From: Helicobacter sp.
Lineage (GTDB): Bacteria > Campylobacterota > Campylobacteria > Campylobacterales > Helicobacteraceae
Direction of reading: 5' to 3'
NCBI GenBank assembly: GCA_022766795.1
Contig: JALEPE010000033.1
Coordinates: 1-25,429 of the forward strand
Length of the DNA: 25,429 bases
Positions 25,186-25,429 of this stretch are shown piece after piece. Positions within the stretch are counted from its first letter, which is position 1, and each line of letters begins with the position of its first letter. The notes beneath the pieces are model-generated. The model did not search any database and had not been told where the DNA came from. It saw nothing but the letters and a program-made list of their open reading frames with translations. The translations under genes and the position numbers were made by a program.

Positions 25186-25229
25186 CGAAAGGGCAAATAG
25201 AATCGCAAAATAAAATGTAAAATTTATCT

Positions 25230-25256
25230 TAACTTTTCTTTAAAAAATCCGATATA
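25230..25256 (+). promoter_or_regulatory. Sigma28 (FliA)-like promoter
   Basis: TAACTTTT, an 11-base spacer and CCGATATA match the FliA pattern TAAAGTTT-N11-GCCGATAA at most positions and with exact spacing. It lies 34 bases upstream of the ATG at 25291, which suggests a late flagellar or motility-linked gene. Confidence 0.6.
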
Positions 25257-25290
25257 TGATAGAAAATGTTTCTGTAAAAGGAGCGGGAAA

Positions 25291-25429
25291 ATGAATATCA
25301 ACAATCCAATGCATATTAAACCCAAATTGGTTTCAAACAATTTGGGCACACTAGAGACTAATGGCAACTTCAAGCTAACAGAGGAAACAATCAAGGAATC
25401 CCAAGAACAAGCAAGAATAGCAAAAGAAC
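25291..25429 (+). CDS. Start of an unidentified protein, cut by the window end
   Basis: The frame opens at ATG 25291 behind AAAAGGAG and stays open for 46 codons to the window edge. The visible residues are polar, rich in Asn, Glu and Lys, with no signal peptide. No family is recognised. The sigma28-like promoter suggests a flagellum-associated product, which is inference. Confidence 0.6.
   Translation, partial: MNINNPMHIKPKLVSNNLGTLETNGNFKLTEETIKESQEQARIAKE

Larger units (their letters stand above)
24910..25290. other. Repeat-rich intergenic region
   Basis: The gap of 381 bp carries three palindromic repeat units and an A+T-rich stretch. The promoter and leader of the next gene lie at its right end. 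No protein gene is supported. Confidence 0.7.

Noticed and set aside
24966..25190. CRISPR array
   Set aside because: The repeats are only four, vary in core and orientation, and lack uniform spacers; they are palindromic dispersed repeats.

Overview
The window comes from an A+T-rich epsilonproteobacterium, most likely an enterohepatic Helicobacter. The reasons are the dcd / accB-accC order, a FlaC-type short flagellin behind a sigma54 promoter, several long G/C homopolymer tracts inside coding regions, and a locus for fucosylated glycans. The species call is inference. No rRNA, tRNA, CRISPR array or transposase gene was found.

Layout. (1) 1-3.4 kb, housekeeping and flagellar: dcd (minus strand), then accB-accC and flaC (plus strand). 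(2) 3.5-9.0 kb, an accessory minus-strand operon of four genes between two 65-bp direct repeats that differ at 4 positions: a phase-variable protein with a PD-(D/E)XK nuclease-like domain, a dynamin-like GTPase, an 87-aa single-span membrane protein and a WYL-domain regulator. In this copy a 12-base C tract puts the first gene out of frame. (3) 9.06-9.8 kb: dapF. (4) 9.8-12.93 kb, plus strand: a fucosyltransferase-like gene behind a promoter whose spacer holds a 13-A run, joined through a 9-G tract to an FkbM methyltransferase, then a decayed DUF268 gene with another 9-G tract. (5) 12.93-23.99 kb, minus strand: eleven tightly packed genes, pdxJ-manC-GT10 fucosyltransferase-gmd-wcaG-like-rmlC-like-transketolase N and C halves-SDR-colD-fcl. 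(6) 24.07-24.91 kb: a PolB-type 3'-5' exonuclease gene, then a repeat-filled gap, then the start of a new gene behind a sigma28-like promoter.

How the genes work together. ManC and Gmd make GDP-4-keto-6-deoxy-mannose. Fcl takes it to GDP-L-fucose, which the GT10 enzyme and perhaps the 10.2 kb gene would transfer. The ColD-type dehydratase, whose PLP lysine is replaced by His188, offers a second branch to a 4-keto-3,6-dideoxy sugar. Beside it, a split transketolase, an RmlC-type epimerase and two further SDRs suggest an unusual, possibly two-carbon-branched, dideoxy sugar.

The two most notable candidates are the phase-variable nuclease/dynamin/WYL cassette, possibly a defence or conflict system, and the ColD/split-transketolase sugar branch. 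Phase variation recurs: five homopolymer tracts sit where slippage would switch frame, fuse two genes, change a C-terminus or alter a promoter spacer.
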